Positions 24,952 through 34,002 of a stretch of DNA of 64,000 nt are shown in pieces. The stretch is taken from positions 1 to 64,000 of the forward strand of contig NZ_CBFIEO010000007.1 of assembly GCF_965661665.1 (NCBI RefSeq). The letters run 5' to 3'. Position numbers and translations under genes: made by a program. The notes beneath the pieces are model-generated. The model did not search any database. It was not told the DNA's origin and was given only the letters and a program-made list of their open reading frames with translations. The first letter of the stretch is position 1. Each line of letters opens with the position of its first letter. This DNA is from Cognatiyoonia sp965661665. Its GTDB lineage: Bacteria; Pseudomonadota; Alphaproteobacteria; Rhodobacterales; Rhodobacteraceae.

Positions 24952-25538
24952 AGAAAAGCGTCCATATGGAACTGTGCCTGAGCGGGGAGCCTTTTGCCAG
25001 CCCCCACGGGGCAGGCACGGCGGGCGCGGCAACCAGCGCTCATGCAATCGGTGCCGGCGTCTGAGGCGAGGTGGGTTTTGCATGCGGCCACGTCATAGCC
25101 GGTGGCAAAGGCATCCACGGGGCAGGCGGTGAGGCAGGGTGCGTCGCAGGTGAGGCAAGGTTTTGTGGCCGTCTCTGGCCCGACTTTTTGATCGGTCAGC
25201 AATGCACCACGGAACGACGTGAACAGCCCCGCGTCCTTATGCACCAGAAAAGAAATGGGGGAGGCCCAAACCGCGCCCGACCGCAGCGCCCATGTGTAGA
25301 AAGGTGAAAATGGCGGGCCATTTGACGGGAAGATCGCGGTGGTCTTTGTATCCGCCGCAACCGCCCCCAAGATGCGTTTGGACCAGCGGTCCATCGGGTT
25401 GGCAGCACCATCGCTGTATTCGGCGCTGGCGGAAAAGATGTGCCAAAACTCAGGCTCCATCGGGCTGATGAGCAGCGCGGATTGACCCTCAAACGGGCCG
25501 TCGTCGGGGGCGAGGGGGGCGGCACCGCTGACACTCAA
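24948..25538 (-). CDS. 4Fe-4S ferredoxin-like protein, QueG-related
   Basis: Predicted cytoplasmic iron-sulfur protein of 196 residues. The cysteine motifs CLTCDAPCLTACPVDAF and CMSAGCRARRACPVG resemble the double-cluster part of epoxyqueuosine reductase. The shown start is a TTG at 25538. The frame stays open to 25586, and the extra residues (NPLTTDINAALTPFGL) look like real protein, but the only initiator there would be ATT overlapping the end of argB. The start is therefore unresolved. The function is unknown; genes of this type often sit next to argB in Rhodobacteraceae. Confidence 0.8.
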   Translation of the reverse strand: MSVSGAAPLAPDDGPFEGQSALLISPMEPEFWHIFSASAEYSDGAANPMDRWSKRILGAVAADTKTTAIFPSNGPPFSPFYTWALRSGAVWASPISFLVHKDAGLFTSFRGALLTDQKVGPETATKPCLTCDAPCLTACPVDAFATGYDVAACKTHLASDAGTDCMSAGCRARRACPVGAGKRLPAQAQFHMDAFL

Positions 25539-25573
25539 CCCAAAGGGGGTGAGGGCGGCGTTGATATCCGTGG

Positions 25574-26431
25574 TTAGCGGATTAATGAGCCTGCACCGTG
25601 ATCGGTGAAAAGTTCGAGGAGGCAGGCGTTGGGCGCGCGTCCGTCGAGGATGACAACGGCGCGGACGCCTTCTTTGATCGCTTTGGTGGCCGTTTCCGTC
25701 TTGGGGATCATGCCGCCAGCGATCGTGCCATCTGCGATGAGGTCGGAGATTTTGAGGGCGTTGATCTCTGTCAGTACTGCACCGTCTTTGTCTTTGACGC
25801 CTTCGACGTCGGTGAGCAGCAGCAGACGGTCGGCCTTCAGTGCACCTGCAATGGCACCAGCGGCGGTGTCGCCATTGATGTTCATGGTTTTGCCGTAAGG
25901 CCCGACGCCCAAAGGCGCGATGACAGGGATCGCGCCTGCATTGAAGAGGTCTTGCAGGATTGTGGTGTCGACCGCGCTTGGGGTGCCGACAAGGCCGAGG
26001 GCGGGGTCGGCAATCTCACAAGTGATGAGGTTGGCGTCCTTGCCGGACAGGCCCACCGCTTTGCCACCTTCGCTGTTGATCGCTTGCACCAGCCGGTTGT
26101 TGACCTGACCGGAAAGGACCATTTCCACCACGTCCATTGTGGCTTGGTCCGTGACCCGTTTACCGTTCACGAACTCTGATTTGATATCGAGCTTGTCGAG
26201 CAGCGCGTTGATCATCGGACCGCCGCCGTGGACGATGACGGGGTTCACGCCCACTTGCTGCATCAGCACGACGTCGCGGGCAAACTCGGCCATCGCCTCA
26301 TCACTGCCCATGGCGTGACCGCCCAGTTTGATCACAACCGTCGCGCCAGCGTAGCGCTGCATATATGGTAGTGCTTGGCTGAGGGTTTTGGCGGTGGCGG
26401 CCCAGTCCCGGTTCATGTCTTGCGTCCTCAT
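25574..26431 (-). CDS. argB: Acetylglutamate kinase
   Basis: Phosphorylates N-acetylglutamate in arginine synthesis, 285 residues. The amino-acid-kinase fold is shown by VVIKLGGHAMGSDE, VIVHGGGPMINALLD, the NGKRVTD segment, NINGDTAAGAIAGAL and the C-terminal GGMIPKTETATKAI. The ATG at 26431 overlaps the engB stop by four bases. A later ATG at 26416 (MNRDWAATAK) is also used in some relatives. Confidence 0.95.
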   Translation of the reverse strand: MRTQDMNRDWAATAKTLSQALPYMQRYAGATVVIKLGGHAMGSDEAMAEFARDVVLMQQVGVNPVIVHGGGPMINALLDKLDIKSEFVNGKRVTDQATMDVVEMVLSGQVNNRLVQAINSEGGKAVGLSGKDANLITCEIADPALGLVGTPSAVDTTILQDLFNAGAIPVIAPLGVGPYGKTMNINGDTAAGAIAGALKADRLLLLTDVEGVKDKDGAVLTEINALKISDLIADGTIAGGMIPKTETATKAIKEGVRAVVILDGRAPNACLLELFTDHGAGSLIR

Positions 26432-27078
26432 GCGTCGATCCCTGCGATGATGGCGCGCAGGGTGGGTATTCCTTCGCCCTTCTCAGAACTGGTCATGATC
26501 AGCTCAGGGTAGGCTGCGGGGTGTTTTGACAGAGCCTTGCGCGTTTTGGCAAGGGCTTCGTCCAATGCGCCCTTTTTAACCTTGTCGATTTTGGTCATCA
26601 CGACTTGGAAGGTCACGGCGGATTTGTCGAGGAGCGTCATGATCTCTTCATCCACCGCTTTGGCCCCGTGACGGGCGTCGATCAGCACGAAGACGCGGCG
26701 CAGGGTTTGCCGGCCGGAGAGGTATTGTTTGAGCAGTCGCTGCCATTTCTCAACGACTGCGACAGGGGCGTTGGCAAAGCCGTAACCGGGCAGGTCAACG
26801 ACATAGATGTCTCCTGCGGTGAAGAAGTTGATTTCTTGCGTGCGGCCGGGGGTGTTGGACGCGCGAGCCAGCCCCTTGCGCCCCGTGAGCGCGTTGATGA
26901 GGGAGGATTTGCCGACGTTGGAGCGTCCGGCAAAGCAAACCTCCATCCTGTCAGGGTAGGGCAGGCCGTTCATCGCGACGACGCCTTTGAGAAACTCGGT
27001 CTCGCCTGCAAAAAGCAAGCGGCCTTTTTCCAAGGCGTCGGCGTCGGGCTCTTCGACGAGGGGGAAAGGTAGGTCCAT
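26428..27078 (-). CDS. engB: Ribosome biogenesis GTPase YihA/YsxC (EngB)
   Basis: GTPase needed for large-subunit maturation, 216 residues. G1 is GRSNVGKSS, G2 lies in SNTPGRTQEINFF, G3 is DLPGYGFA, and G4 is TKIDK. The ATG at 27078 overlaps the MOSC-gene stop by one base (TGATG). It is part of the tightly packed yidC-MOSC-engB-argB string. Confidence 0.95.
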   Translation of the reverse strand: MDLPFPLVEEPDADALEKGRLLFAGETEFLKGVVAMNGLPYPDRMEVCFAGRSNVGKSSLINALTGRKGLARASNTPGRTQEINFFTAGDIYVVDLPGYGFANAPVAVVEKWQRLLKQYLSGRQTLRRVFVLIDARHGAKAVDEEIMTLLDKSAVTFQVVMTKIDKVKKGALDEALAKTRKALSKHPAAYPELIMTSSEKGEGIPTLRAIIAGIDA

Positions 27079-27833
27079 CAAAGCACCTCAGCCATGTCAT
27101 TGGTATTGATCTGGCCACCTTCGATAACCTTGGCATAGACACCGAAGTCTTGATGTCCAAAGCCATCGTTGAGCGCGGCGAGCGTGTCGGCGTCGCGTTG
27201 GCCGGTGGTGGGGTTGGCCATCGTGTGCTTGCAACGTTGGATGGGCTCGACGACCTCCAACACAGCCTCCCCAATCCTGATGCGTTCGCCGCACCAATCC
27301 AGTTCGTCCCACGCAGTGGGCCCGTCGATCCAGATGTTGCCACGCCAGCGGTCTTGCTCAAGTGGATGGCCGAACATGCCTTCAACCGCGTGGTGGCTGG
27401 CGTGGGTCATTATTGAAACGGTGGGGTAGTCCGTGTCGGTCATGCCCCGGTAGCCCACCTGTGCGAAGCTGACAGGCTGGCGTTGATCTGCGGGGCAGAT
27501 CGGGGCGATCCAGTCTAGGAACCTTTGAAGGTGAGACGGCTCATCCGGCCAGAATGACAATTCGCCCAAGTGCGCGTGGTGGAGGGTGAGTGTCTTGGCA
27601 CCTTCGTCCAGTTTGGCCCAGATGCCGGCAAGACCGGGCGTCAGAGCGCCGATCATGAAATTCCGACACATCACCCATTCGGGCGCATCCGCATCGAATT
27701 TGCTGTCTTTGTGACACACGGCCCAGTGCCGATCCCACGGCATGGTTTTGCCAGCTTCAAGCACGACGCTGTCGATGCGCTCGCGACCGTGGCTTTTGAT
27801 CGGGTGGCGCCAAAGGGAGGCGACCTTGATCAT
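27078..27833 (-). CDS. MOSC domain protein
   Basis: 251-residue protein with an N-terminal beta-barrel segment (VASLWRHPIKSHGRERID) and a MOSC domain. The MOSC part has the family cysteine and tail in RCKHTMANPTTGQRD, with NIWIDGPTAWDELDW before it. MOSC proteins bind or transfer molybdenum-cofactor sulfur, for example in N-hydroxylated compound reduction; the role here is not known. It is wedged between yidC and engB with one-base overlaps at both ends, so expression is coupled to essential genes. Confidence 0.88.
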   Translation of the reverse strand: MIKVASLWRHPIKSHGRERIDSVVLEAGKTMPWDRHWAVCHKDSKFDADAPEWVMCRNFMIGALTPGLAGIWAKLDEGAKTLTLHHAHLGELSFWPDEPSHLQRFLDWIAPICPADQRQPVSFAQVGYRGMTDTDYPTVSIMTHASHHAVEGMFGHPLEQDRWRGNIWIDGPTAWDELDWCGERIRIGEAVLEVVEPIQRCKHTMANPTTGQRDADTLAALNDGFGHQDFGVYAKVIEGGQINTNDMAEVL

Positions 27834-29626
27834 CACTTGCCCTTGGATTTGGTGTCTGACGGCTCTGGCTTGGAGGCGCGTTTGAAGCTTTCGCGGATGT
27901 TGCCGAAGACGTCAGGCCGTGCCCCTTGGCTGGTCATGATCGCGTACTGCTGGATGAAGGTGATCACGTTGTTAGCGATCCAGTAGACGACGAGGCCGGA
28001 GGCGAAGCCGCCCAGCATGAACATGAAAACCCACGGCATCCATGCAAAGATCATCCGCTGGGTTGGGTCCGTTGGTTGCAGGTTCAGCTTTTGCTGAAGC
28101 CACATAGAGATACCCAAGAGCAGCGGCAAGATGCCGATGAAGAGAAGCGCCATCAGCGATGTTGGTTCTGGTGCCGCCCACGGCAGCAACCCGAAGAGGT
28201 TGAAGATGGAGGAGGGATCCGGTGCGGAGAGGTCTTTCAACCAGCCGAACCACGGCGCGTGGCGCAAGGCGATGGTGACGAAGATCACCTTATAGAGCGA
28301 GAAGAAGATCGGGATCTGAATGAGGATCGGCAGACAGCCAGAGGCCGGATTGACCTTGTTGTCTTTGTAGAGCTTCATCATCCCTTGCTGCATCGCTTGG
28401 CGGTCGTCGCCTGCGCGCTCTTTCAGCGCCTCCATCTCTGGCTGAAGTTCTTTCATCTTCGCCATGGAGACGTAGGATTTATAGGCCAGCGGCAGCACCA
28501 AAAGCTTGATCACAACGGTGAGCGCTATGATCGCCCAGCCCATGTTGCCGATGAGGGAGTTCAGCTGATGCAGGAGCCAATACATCGGCTTTGTCAGAAA
28601 GAAAAACCAACCCCAGTCGATGCTGTCGAGGAAGCCGGAGACGCCCGCGTTTTCATAATCGCGGATGGCTTCCCATTCCTTTGCACCGGCAAAAAGCTGC
28701 GTGGTGACGGAGGCGGTTTCTCCTGCGGCCACCTTGATCGCAGGTTGCACCGCTTCGGCCTGATAAATGTCGCGGTCAGCGATGTGGCGCACGACAGAAC
28801 GGAAGGCGGTGGATTGATCTGGGATCAGCGTGGTCATCCAATAGTGGTCAGTCCAGCCGATCCAACCTTGTTGGGTGACTTCCTCACGGCCTTCGTTGGC
28901 CTCATAATCCACGATGTCGTCATAGTGGATCTCTGACAATTCACCATCAGTCATCCGCACAAGACCTTCGTGCAGGATAAAGAAGTTTTTCAGATCAGTG
29001 GGTTCACCATGACGACGCAAAAGGCCGTAGGGCAGGGCGCTGATCTCACCGCCATTGTTCTCAATGCTTTGCGTGATGGTGAACATAAACTCATCATCAA
29101 CCGCGATAGTGCGACGGAAGATTTGGCCCGCGCCATTGTCCGACGCCAGTGTGATCGGGGTGGAGGGTGTGAGGGTTTCACCGTCTTCCAGCGTCCAGAT
29201 CGTGTTCGGCGTTGGAGTTGCCTCAACGCCGACGTCGCCGATCCAACCAAAGGCCGCAAAATAGGCGTTTGCTTCGCCCTCCGGCTCTAAGAGCGTGACG
29301 GTGGGGGCTTCTTCATCCAGCGTCTCGCGATAGGTGGTTAGCGACAGATCGTCGATCCGGCCGCCAAGCAGGTTGATGGAGCCGGCAAGCTTATCGGTCA
29401 GGATATCGACGCGGCCAGCCTCCACGATTTCTTCGGTGACAGCGGTCTCGGTGGTGGCTTCTTCGGTGCCGGAGGACGGCAAACCAGCGTCAGCGGCTTC
29501 GGTCGCTGTGGCCTGATCGACCGGCTGTTGCTGAACCTCCTCCGGTGGGAACAGGGCGAACCAGACCAAAATCACCAAGAAACTCAACGCAGTAGCGAGG
29601 ATTAGGTTTCTATTCTGCTCGTCCAT
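27833..29626 (-). CDS. yidC: Membrane protein insertase YidC
   Basis: Inserts and folds inner-membrane proteins, 597 residues. It has an N-terminal membrane anchor (NLILATALSFLVILVWFALF), a large periplasmic domain, and the C-terminal 60KD core: YKSYVSMAKMKELQPEME, GCLPILIQIPIFFSLYKV and LQQKLNLQPTDPTQ, with basic tail KPEPSDTKSKGK. The ATG at 29626 (MDEQNRNLIL) matches the family start. Normally yidC follows rpmH-rnpA-yidD; here ttcA and a 2.4-kb plus-strand island lie between. Confidence 0.96.
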   Translation of the reverse strand: MDEQNRNLILATALSFLVILVWFALFPPEEVQQQPVDQATATEAADAGLPSSGTEEATTETAVTEEIVEAGRVDILTDKLAGSINLLGGRIDDLSLTTYRETLDEEAPTVTLLEPEGEANAYFAAFGWIGDVGVEATPTPNTIWTLEDGETLTPSTPITLASDNGAGQIFRRTIAVDDEFMFTITQSIENNGGEISALPYGLLRRHGEPTDLKNFFILHEGLVRMTDGELSEIHYDDIVDYEANEGREEVTQQGWIGWTDHYWMTTLIPDQSTAFRSVVRHIADRDIYQAEAVQPAIKVAAGETASVTTQLFAGAKEWEAIRDYENAGVSGFLDSIDWGWFFFLTKPMYWLLHQLNSLIGNMGWAIIALTVVIKLLVLPLAYKSYVSMAKMKELQPEMEALKERAGDDRQAMQQGMMKLYKDNKVNPASGCLPILIQIPIFFSLYKVIFVTIALRHAPWFGWLKDLSAPDPSSIFNLFGLLPWAAPEPTSLMALLFIGILPLLLGISMWLQQKLNLQPTDPTQRMIFAWMPWVFMFMLGGFASGLVVYWIANNVITFIQQYAIMTSQGARPDVFGNIRESFKRASKPEPSDTKSKGK

Positions 29627-29688
29627 CGAAGGAACCACCCGATTTGTAGAATTCGTGGGGTCGGTTCAACCTGTCTGGGGCCAAAAGG

Positions 29689-30534
29689 TCAAGGGCTTTC
29701 AGGGGTTTTGCCGTTCAACTCTAGCCCCACGAAATCAAAGAGTTTCGGGTCGAGGAGGTGGCTGGGGCGGGCGTTCATGAGGCTGCGGAACATCACTTGG
29801 CGGCGGCCGGGGTTGTTCTTTTCCCAACCGTCGAGGATTTGTTTGACCTGTTGGCGCTGAAGCCCGTCTTGCGAGCCGCAGAGATCGCAAGGGATGATGG
29901 GATAGTTCATTGCACGTGCGAATTTTTCACAGTCTTCTTCCGCCACATGGGCGAGGGGGCGGTAGACGAAGAGGTCGCCTTCTTCATTGACGAGCTTTGG
30001 CGGCATGGTGGCCAGACGCCCGCCGTGAAAGAGATTCATAAAGAACGTCTCTAAAATATCGTCGCGGTGGTGGCCTAGGACGACGGCGGAGCAGCCTTCC
30101 TCCCGCGCGATGCGGTAGAGGTTGCCGCGCCGCAGGCGGGAGCACATGGCGCAATAGGTGCGGCCTTGGGGCACTTTATCAACGACGATGGAATAGGTGT
30201 CTTGGTATTCGATGCGGTGCGGTACCTGCATCTTTTCCAGAAACTCTGGCAGGACGGTTGCTGGGAACCCCGGCTGTCCTTGGTCCAGGTTGCAGGCCAG
30301 AATGTCGACTGGCAGAAGCCCGCGCCATTTGAGCTCATGTAGTACGGCGAGCAGGGTATAGCTGTCTTTGCCACCCGATAGGCAGACGAGCCAGCGCGCA
30401 TCGCGTTCAATCATGCCGTAGTGCTCGATCGCTTCGCGGGTATAGCGCACGATGCGTTTACGCAGCTTTTTAAACTCCGTCGTAGTTGGAGCCCCGTGAA
30501 AAAGCGGATGAATGTCGGTATTATCGTCGAGCAT
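29689..30534 (-). CDS. ttcA: tRNA 2-thiocytidine(32) synthetase TtcA
   Basis: Iron-sulfur ATP-dependent enzyme that thiolates cytidine 32 of some tRNAs, 281 residues. The PP-loop SGGKDS is at 53-58. Two CxxC motifs bind the cluster: CAMC (128, 131) followed by SRLRRG, and CDLC later followed by GSQ. HHRDDILETFFMNLFHGG is a family block. It is 62 bases upstream of yidC on the same strand and divergent from the DUF1353 remnant. Confidence 0.94.
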   Translation of the reverse strand: MLDDNTDIHPLFHGAPTTTEFKKLRKRIVRYTREAIEHYGMIERDARWLVCLSGGKDSYTLLAVLHELKWRGLLPVDILACNLDQGQPGFPATVLPEFLEKMQVPHRIEYQDTYSIVVDKVPQGRTYCAMCSRLRRGNLYRIAREEGCSAVVLGHHRDDILETFFMNLFHGGRLATMPPKLVNEEGDLFVYRPLAHVAEEDCEKFARAMNYPIIPCDLCGSQDGLQRQQVKQILDGWEKNNPGRRQVMFRSLMNARPSHLLDPKLFDFVGLELNGKTPESP

Positions 30535-30579
30535 GAGATCGGCCTAGCGCTTGACGCCCCGAACGCCAAGAGGAAAGTG

Positions 30580-31201
30580 ATGAAGTGTTTTGCTTGCCTG
30601 CCCCACGCCCACGACGATCACTATCCAAACTATGAGGTGCGGGTCATGGGCGCCACCCAAAGGAGCGACTTAGAGTTGCTGCGCACACGGGAGGCGCTGA
30701 TCAATCGGGAGGATGACGAGGATGTCTATCTCGTCGGTGCGCCGTTCACTGTGTCTTGGGCAGGCGAAGGGGGGGGAAGCGGAGGACATTACTGTGCCTG
30801 CGGGCTTCATTACCGATCTGACCAGCGTACCGCCGATTTTTTGATTGTTTGTCAGCCGTGCCAGTCTGTGGTTGGAGGCGGCGGTGACACATGACTACCT
30901 ATTCATCGCGTGGCAGTTGTTGGAGGGGCCCGGGCCGCGGGATTGCGATCGCAAGTTTGCCGATGATCTGATGTATGCGGGGATGAAGGCGGCGAAAGTC
31001 TCCGCCTGGCGGCGCTTGGCGATTTATTTGGCGCTGCGCGTTGGTGGGCGGTGGACGTATCAGCGAAACGGTGAGGGCGCCGCGAACTTCGGCGATGTAA
31101 CCGACCCACGGTTGGAACATTTGGCGGCGATCCCATCGTCGGGTGGGCGCAAATGGTCTAGGTGCGGCTTTGGCGCGTATCAGTTAAAACGGAAAATCAA
31201 G
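30580..31201 (+). pseudogene. DUF1353 family gene broken by a frameshift and a stop
   Basis: The ATG at 30580 has AGAGGAAAG upstream. The first frame gives DDEDVYLVGAPFTVSWAGE, then runs into a G8 tract (30769-30776). One extra G shifts the frame; the correct continuation (EAEDITVPAGFITDLTSVPP) is in the next frame. A TGA at about 30842 then interrupts it before SRASLWLEAAVTHDYLF, the DUF1353 core. The second frame has no stop of its own and runs straight into the downstream lipoprotein ORF. The two lesions make a normal product unlikely, but the homopolymer indel could be a sequencing error. DUF1353 proteins have no firm function. Confidence 0.7.
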
Positions 31202-31735
31202 ATGCGTCTATTACTTGCCCTTGCTGCCCTGACCCTTGCCGCTTGTACTGGCAAGCCGTCTTTTGACGAATCATCCCTGAGCGATGAGAAGCTGAACCTA
31301 GAAGAGTTTTTCGACGGGGAATTGACAGCCTATGGTCAGTTTCAAGACATCTTGGGCACCGTCCGGCGCAGCTTTGTGGTCTCGATTGATGGCGACTGGG
31401 ATGGGGAGCGGCTGCGGCTGGTTGAGGATTTTATCTATGAGGATGGCGCGACGGAGCAAAGGATTTGGACGTTGGTCAAAACAGGGCCGGACAGCTGGGA
31501 TGGCACCGCCTCCGGTGTGATCGGCATCGCGACGGGTGTAGAGCAGGACAACCGGTTCAACTGGAAATACGAGATTGATCTGCCAGTGCCTTCTGCCGAT
31601 GGCACGGTTGAAACGATACGCGTGACTTTTGATGACTGGATGTGGCTCTTGTCCGAGGATCGTTTGCTGAACCGTGCGTATGTGAAACGCTATGGCCTCG
31701 ATATCGGGGATGTCATTATCACCTTTGAAAAGTAG
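31202..31735 (+). CDS. DUF3833 family lipoprotein
   Basis: Predicted lipoprotein of 177 residues. The signal peptide RLLLALAALTLAACTG ends in a lipobox LAAC. The mature part matches the DUF3833 pattern: LNLEEFFDGELTAYGQFQD, WDGERLRLVEDFIYEDG and FDDWMWLLSEDRLLNRAYV. The ATG at 31202 is chosen because the signal peptide begins there; the same frame is open upstream through the DUF1353 remnant. In many bacteria DUF3833 genes sit with lipid or fatty-acid modification genes, but no such partners are seen here. Its function is unknown. It appears intact between two broken genes. Confidence 0.85.
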   Translation: MRLLLALAALTLAACTGKPSFDESSLSDEKLNLEEFFDGELTAYGQFQDILGTVRRSFVVSIDGDWDGERLRLVEDFIYEDGATEQRIWTLVKTGPDSWDGTASGVIGIATGVEQDNRFNWKYEIDLPVPSADGTVETIRVTFDDWMWLLSEDRLLNRAYVKRYGLDIGDVIITFEK

Positions 31736-31789
31736 CGCTTCTGCCGTTTGAGGGTTGCGCCTGCAAGTGAAGTGGACTTCTGTTTTAAT

Positions 31790-32955
31790 ATGAAGGCCCC
31801 CCCGCATTATCGCCCTTTTTGCCACCACGATCTTTTTCTCGGGGGCGTCCTTTGCTGCGATGACCCCATACCGCGCCATTGTCGGTGTGGAGACGCTGGG
31901 CCTCAGCAATGCGGCCTTTGGCCTGATCATCGCGCTGAATGTGATTGGCGGATTGCTGATTTCGGTGTTGCTGGGGTGGCTGTCGGATAACGTCAATGAT
32001 CGGCGCATCCTTGCGCTTATCTGTGCGATCGGTGGTGCGCTGGGCTTTGTGCTGGTCTGGGGGCTTCGGACCCCTGTGGGCTATGCCACTGCCTTCTGTC
32101 TGCTGATCCCCTTTGGCAACGCGCTCTTCTCCCAGAGCTTTTCGATGTCGCGGGCGTTTTATGATCGGGAGGAGCCGGATCGGTCGCAGTTGATGATGTC
32201 GTTCCTGCGGACAGGCTTCACGCTGGCATGGATCGGTGTGCCGCCGCTGGCGGGGTGGTTGGCGGCGTCGCAGTCGGCCTATGCCGTATTCGGGATTTCG
32301 GCAGTGGCGCATGTCGGGTGCTCCATCGCTATTGTGCTTTTGTGGACCGACCCACGGTCAAAGGTTGGGGTGCCGAAGGGCGACAATGCACCCGCCGAAC
32401 GGCCTAAGGGTGCCGCGTGACAAATGGTTTGGCATTCTAGGTGTGACGCTGTCGGCAACGGCGTTACAGCTCAATATTAGTGTACTACCTTTGTTGATCG
32501 TCAGCGACATGAGCGGGACATTGACGCAGGTGGGCATCCTGTCAGGTGTCGCAGCGGCGATAGAGGTGCCGGTGATAATCGGTTGGGGGTGTCTGGCGCT
32601 GCGCTGGCGCAAAGAACGCATCCTCGGCATCTCCTCGGCTGTGTTTGCGGCGTATTTTGTAGGCGTGGTTTTTACAGGATCGTTTGTCGAGCTGTTGGCC
32701 CTGCAAGTTTTGGCCGCCATCGCCATTGCCGCGATCTTGAGCATCAACATCAGCTATTTGCAGGAAGCCATTCCCGGGTGGGTTGGGTTGTCGACGTCGC
32801 TTGTTGACGTGACAACCATCGCTGCGTCTTTGACCGCAGCCGCCATTTTCGCATTGAATCCGTTGGAGGGATACGCGCTGCTTATGATGGTCGCAACAGC
32901 GATCAGTTTGATTGGCGTGGGCGCATTTGTCGTGGCGCGGAGGTTGTCGGCTTAG
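31790..32955 (+). pseudogene. MFS sugar-efflux type transporter with two frameshifts
   Basis: A 12-helix major facilitator split over three frames. The ATG at 31790 opens into a C7 tract (31797-31803); removing one C joins it to IIALFATTIFFSGASF and the first half (MTPYRAIVGVETLGLS, SDNVNDRRILAL). The first half stops at TGA 32418-32420, whereas RVPRDKWFGILGVTLSA and the second half continue one base out of frame; an extra G in GGG near 32408-32411 would explain it. The halves resemble the SetA/SotB sugar-efflux group. It ends two bases from the yidD stop, convergent. It is either a true pseudogene or a homopolymer error. Confidence 0.72.
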
Positions 32956-32956
32956 A

Positions 32957-33178
32957 TCAATCCGGCACGTTGTCGATGCCGGATCCGCCCCATGGGTGGC
33001 AGCGGGCGATGCGGCGGAGGGTGAGGTAGGTGCCTTTGATCCCGCCGTGTTTTTCGAAAGCTTCCAGAGAATAGGCTGAACAGGTGGGTTGATAGCGGCA
33101 GCCGTGGCCGACCCACGGGCTGAAGAGCAGGCGGTAGGCGACCACGGGGCGCGATAGGATGTAGGCGAGGGGGGTCAT
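32957..33178 (-). CDS. yidD: Membrane protein insertion efficiency factor YidD
   Basis: Small protein of 73 residues that helps YidC. The family pattern PTCSAYSLEAFEKHG and RRIARCHPWGGSGIDNVPD is complete. The ATG at 33178 overlaps the rnpA stop by four bases; the longer open frame to 33472 is a shadow of rnpA. Confidence 0.93.
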   Translation of the reverse strand: MTPLAYILSRPVVAYRLLFSPWVGHGCRYQPTCSAYSLEAFEKHGGIKGTYLTLRRIARCHPWGGSGIDNVPD

Positions 33179-33558
33179 GCGTGAATCTTGCCCAAGGCGC
33201 GGGCGAGGTCGGATTTGAGTTGCTCGAACGGAAGTGTCGCTGTCGCGTCTTTCCGGCCCACGAGCACATAATCCCAGCCGTCTTGCCCATGCGTTGGCAG
33301 CACGAGGCGGGCAACTTCGCGCAGACGCCGTTTGGCGCGATTGCGGGCGACAGCGTTGCCGACTTTTTTGGAGCAGGTGAAGCCAACGCGGATGCTCTCT
33401 GCCTCCCCCTCCGCGCGTTTGCGGGCTTGCAGGTGGATGCCGGGGGTGCCGTGTCGTTTGGCTTTGGAACAAGCGACAAAATCGCTGCGTTTTGTCAAAA
33501 CTTCCACAAAAACAGAAACCGCCGGCGCGCCATTGTCGGGTGCAGCCGGCGGTTTCAT
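33175..33558 (-). CDS. rnpA: Ribonuclease P protein component
   Basis: Protein subunit of RNase P, which matures tRNA 5-prime ends; 127 residues. The RNR motif appears as KVGNAVARNRAKRRLREVAR, with VGFTCSKK before it. The N-terminal 20 residues (KPPAAPDNGAPAVSVF) are a variable extension seen in alphaproteobacteria. It follows rpmH by 23 bases and overlaps yidD. Confidence 0.93.
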   Translation of the reverse strand: MKPPAAPDNGAPAVSVFVEVLTKRSDFVACSKAKRHGTPGIHLQARKRAEGEAESIRVGFTCSKKVGNAVARNRAKRRLREVARLVLPTHGQDGWDYVLVGRKDATATLPFEQLKSDLARALGKIHA

Positions 33559-33581
33559 TGTATTCTGGTCCAGTTGGGTGC

Positions 33582-33716
33582 TTATGCGCTCAGCTTTGCA
33601 CGACCTTTGGCGCGGCGCGCGTTCAGGATCTTGCGGCCAGCTTTTGTCGCCATGCGGGCGCGAAAACCGTGGCGGTTCTTGCGAACCCGGTTGGAAGGTT
33701 GGAACGTGCGCTTCAT
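33582..33716 (-). CDS. rpmH: 50S ribosomal protein L34
   Basis: 44-residue ribosomal protein with the full L34 pattern: MKRTFQPSNRVRKNRHGFRA at the start and NARRAKGRAKLSA at the end. It heads rpmH-rnpA-yidD and has a good upstream promoter. Confidence 0.96.
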   Translation of the reverse strand: MKRTFQPSNRVRKNRHGFRARMATKAGRKILNARRAKGRAKLSA

Positions 33717-33783
33717 CGCGTGCTCTCCGGATTAGTGGCCAAACCTATCAAAGATTCGAAGCCGATCAACGTATCAGACCTGT

Positions 33784-33812
33784 CCTTTAGTGGGGCAATA
33801 GGAGCCTGTCAA
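33784..33812 (-). promoter_or_regulatory. Promoter of rpmH-rnpA-yidD
   Basis: On the minus strand TTGACA (33812-33807), 17 bases, then TAAAGG (33789-33784). It is about 70 bases from the rpmH start. The rest of the 286-base gap up to 34003 shows no gene. Confidence 0.6.
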
Positions 33813-34002
33813 CGCGGTCAGAGGCGGAAAATTGCAACAAACGCCGGTTTCCGCAACGGTGAAATGTTACAGTTTGTGATCAATCGCCTTATGAAACTGA
33901 AATGGAACCCACGCATTCTTCAACGGAGCGTGAGCGGGGTATGCAGCAATGCGGTTCCGGTTCATCTAGGCTCTACCCGATAGCCTCCCAAGCACGGAAG
34001 AG

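Noticed and set aside
27926..28936. 336-codon frame opposite yidC
   Set aside because: Shadow of yidC; no motif and no ribosome-binding site.
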